A stretch of 6,480 nucleotides of DNA. Origin: an uncultured Anaerolineaceae bacterium (GTDB lineage: Bacteria > Chloroflexota > Anaerolineae > Anaerolineales > Anaerolineaceae). Positions 6,240 to 6,480 of the stretch are shown here, in pieces (the first letter of the stretch is position 1; each line of letters starts with the position of its first letter). The stretch spans positions 1-6,480 of the forward strand of contig CALCQT010000043.1 of NCBI GenBank assembly GCA_937894825.1, read 5' to 3'. Under the pieces are notes generated by a model. It was not told where the DNA came from, searched no databases, and saw nothing but the letters and a program-made list of their open reading frames with translations. Made by a program: the position numbers and the translations under genes.

Positions 6240-6480
6240 ATGAATGCCTGCTGTCTGTTCCAATATGCGACCGCTGAAGAAGCGGCGCAAAATCGTGATT
6301 TCGAGGTTCTGGAGAATTATGGCGATATATACTTCGATTCAAATGGAAATGCTGTCCATTTTTTGCACACCTGGGATGACGGTTATCGCCTGCTGGTCCG
6401 TTGTAAAAGGTGCGGAGCATTGTTCCTACTGCAGCGCTCTGAATTTCACGGAATAGAAGATAGCTATTATACCGACTATT
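6240..6480 (+). CDS. Small hypothetical protein with CxxC motif, 3'-partial
   Basis: An open frame starts at ATG 6240 and reaches the end of the window without a stop (80 codons seen). The strong GGGAGG ribosome binding site and the 4-nt gap from the macro gene make it a real gene. The visible protein begins MNACCLFQYATAEEA, continues with acidic stretches such as ENYGDIYFDSNGN, and then holds VRCKRCGALFLLQRSEFHG, a CxxC knuckle (Cys59, Cys62) in a treble-clef or zinc-ribbon-like setting, followed by an acidic tyrosine-rich stretch (EDSYYTDY). A second cysteine pair for zinc binding could be the CC at residues 4-5 or lie beyond the window. There is no signal peptide or membrane span. I do not recognise a characterised family. 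From context it probably acts with the macro-HTH protein. Confidence 0.75.
   Translation, partial: MNACCLFQYATAEEAAQNRDFEVLENYGDIYFDSNGNAVHFLHTWDDGYRLLVRCKRCGALFLLQRSEFHGIEDSYYTDY

Noticed and set aside
1..6480. CRISPR array, tRNA or rRNA genes
   Set aside because: No regularly spaced direct repeats and no cloverleaf or rRNA-like sequence seen on either strand by reading.

Overview
The window looks like chromosomal DNA of a low-to-mid GC Gram-positive anaerobe, most likely a member of the Clostridia (Oscillospiraceae-like). The evidence is purine-rich Shine-Dalgarno sequences, a TG-extended -10 box, the XRE/AbrB regulator plus ABC2_membrane_5-type permease pairing, and the macro-HTH protein family. 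The assignment comes from family resemblance recalled from memory, not from a search.

Layout. (1) 4-681 (+): an FAD/NAD(P)-binding reductase-domain protein, possibly the downstream end of an operon or of a longer protein lying left of the window. (2) 682-1183: a 500-bp region between convergent genes with no convincing gene. It holds a strong intrinsic terminator (about 869-907) and a 93-bp element with 14-bp terminal inverted repeats (1056-1148). (3) 3667-1184 (-): a two-gene operon of a PlsC-like acyltransferase, with an added zinc ribbon and a PH-like C-terminus, and a UMF1-family MFS transporter, 9 bp apart. (4) 3668-3986: a 319-bp gap. (5) 4986-3987 (-): an XRE/AbrB-type regulator whose reading frame runs out of frame into an ABC-2 permease that has lost its own start. 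This looks like the scar of a deletion that removed the ABC ATPase normally lying between them. (6) 4987-5245: a divergent promoter region. (7) 5246-6235 (+): a macro-domain protein with a C-terminal helix-turn-helix-like domain. A tightly coupled small CxxC protein follows it, starts at 6240 and runs off the window.

How the parts work together. The acyltransferase and UMF1 transporter are co-transcribed and suggest a membrane-lipid or envelope function, with substrate unknown. The regulator/permease locus is probably a disabled ABC exporter cassette that keeps its DNA-binding regulator. The macro-HTH gene and its small partner form a separate translationally coupled unit, possibly acting in ADP-ribose or ADP-ribosylation metabolism. 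Its partner's function is not known to me, and it is the best candidate here for under-described biology. The most solid unusual observation is the regulator-permease junction near 4603-4609.
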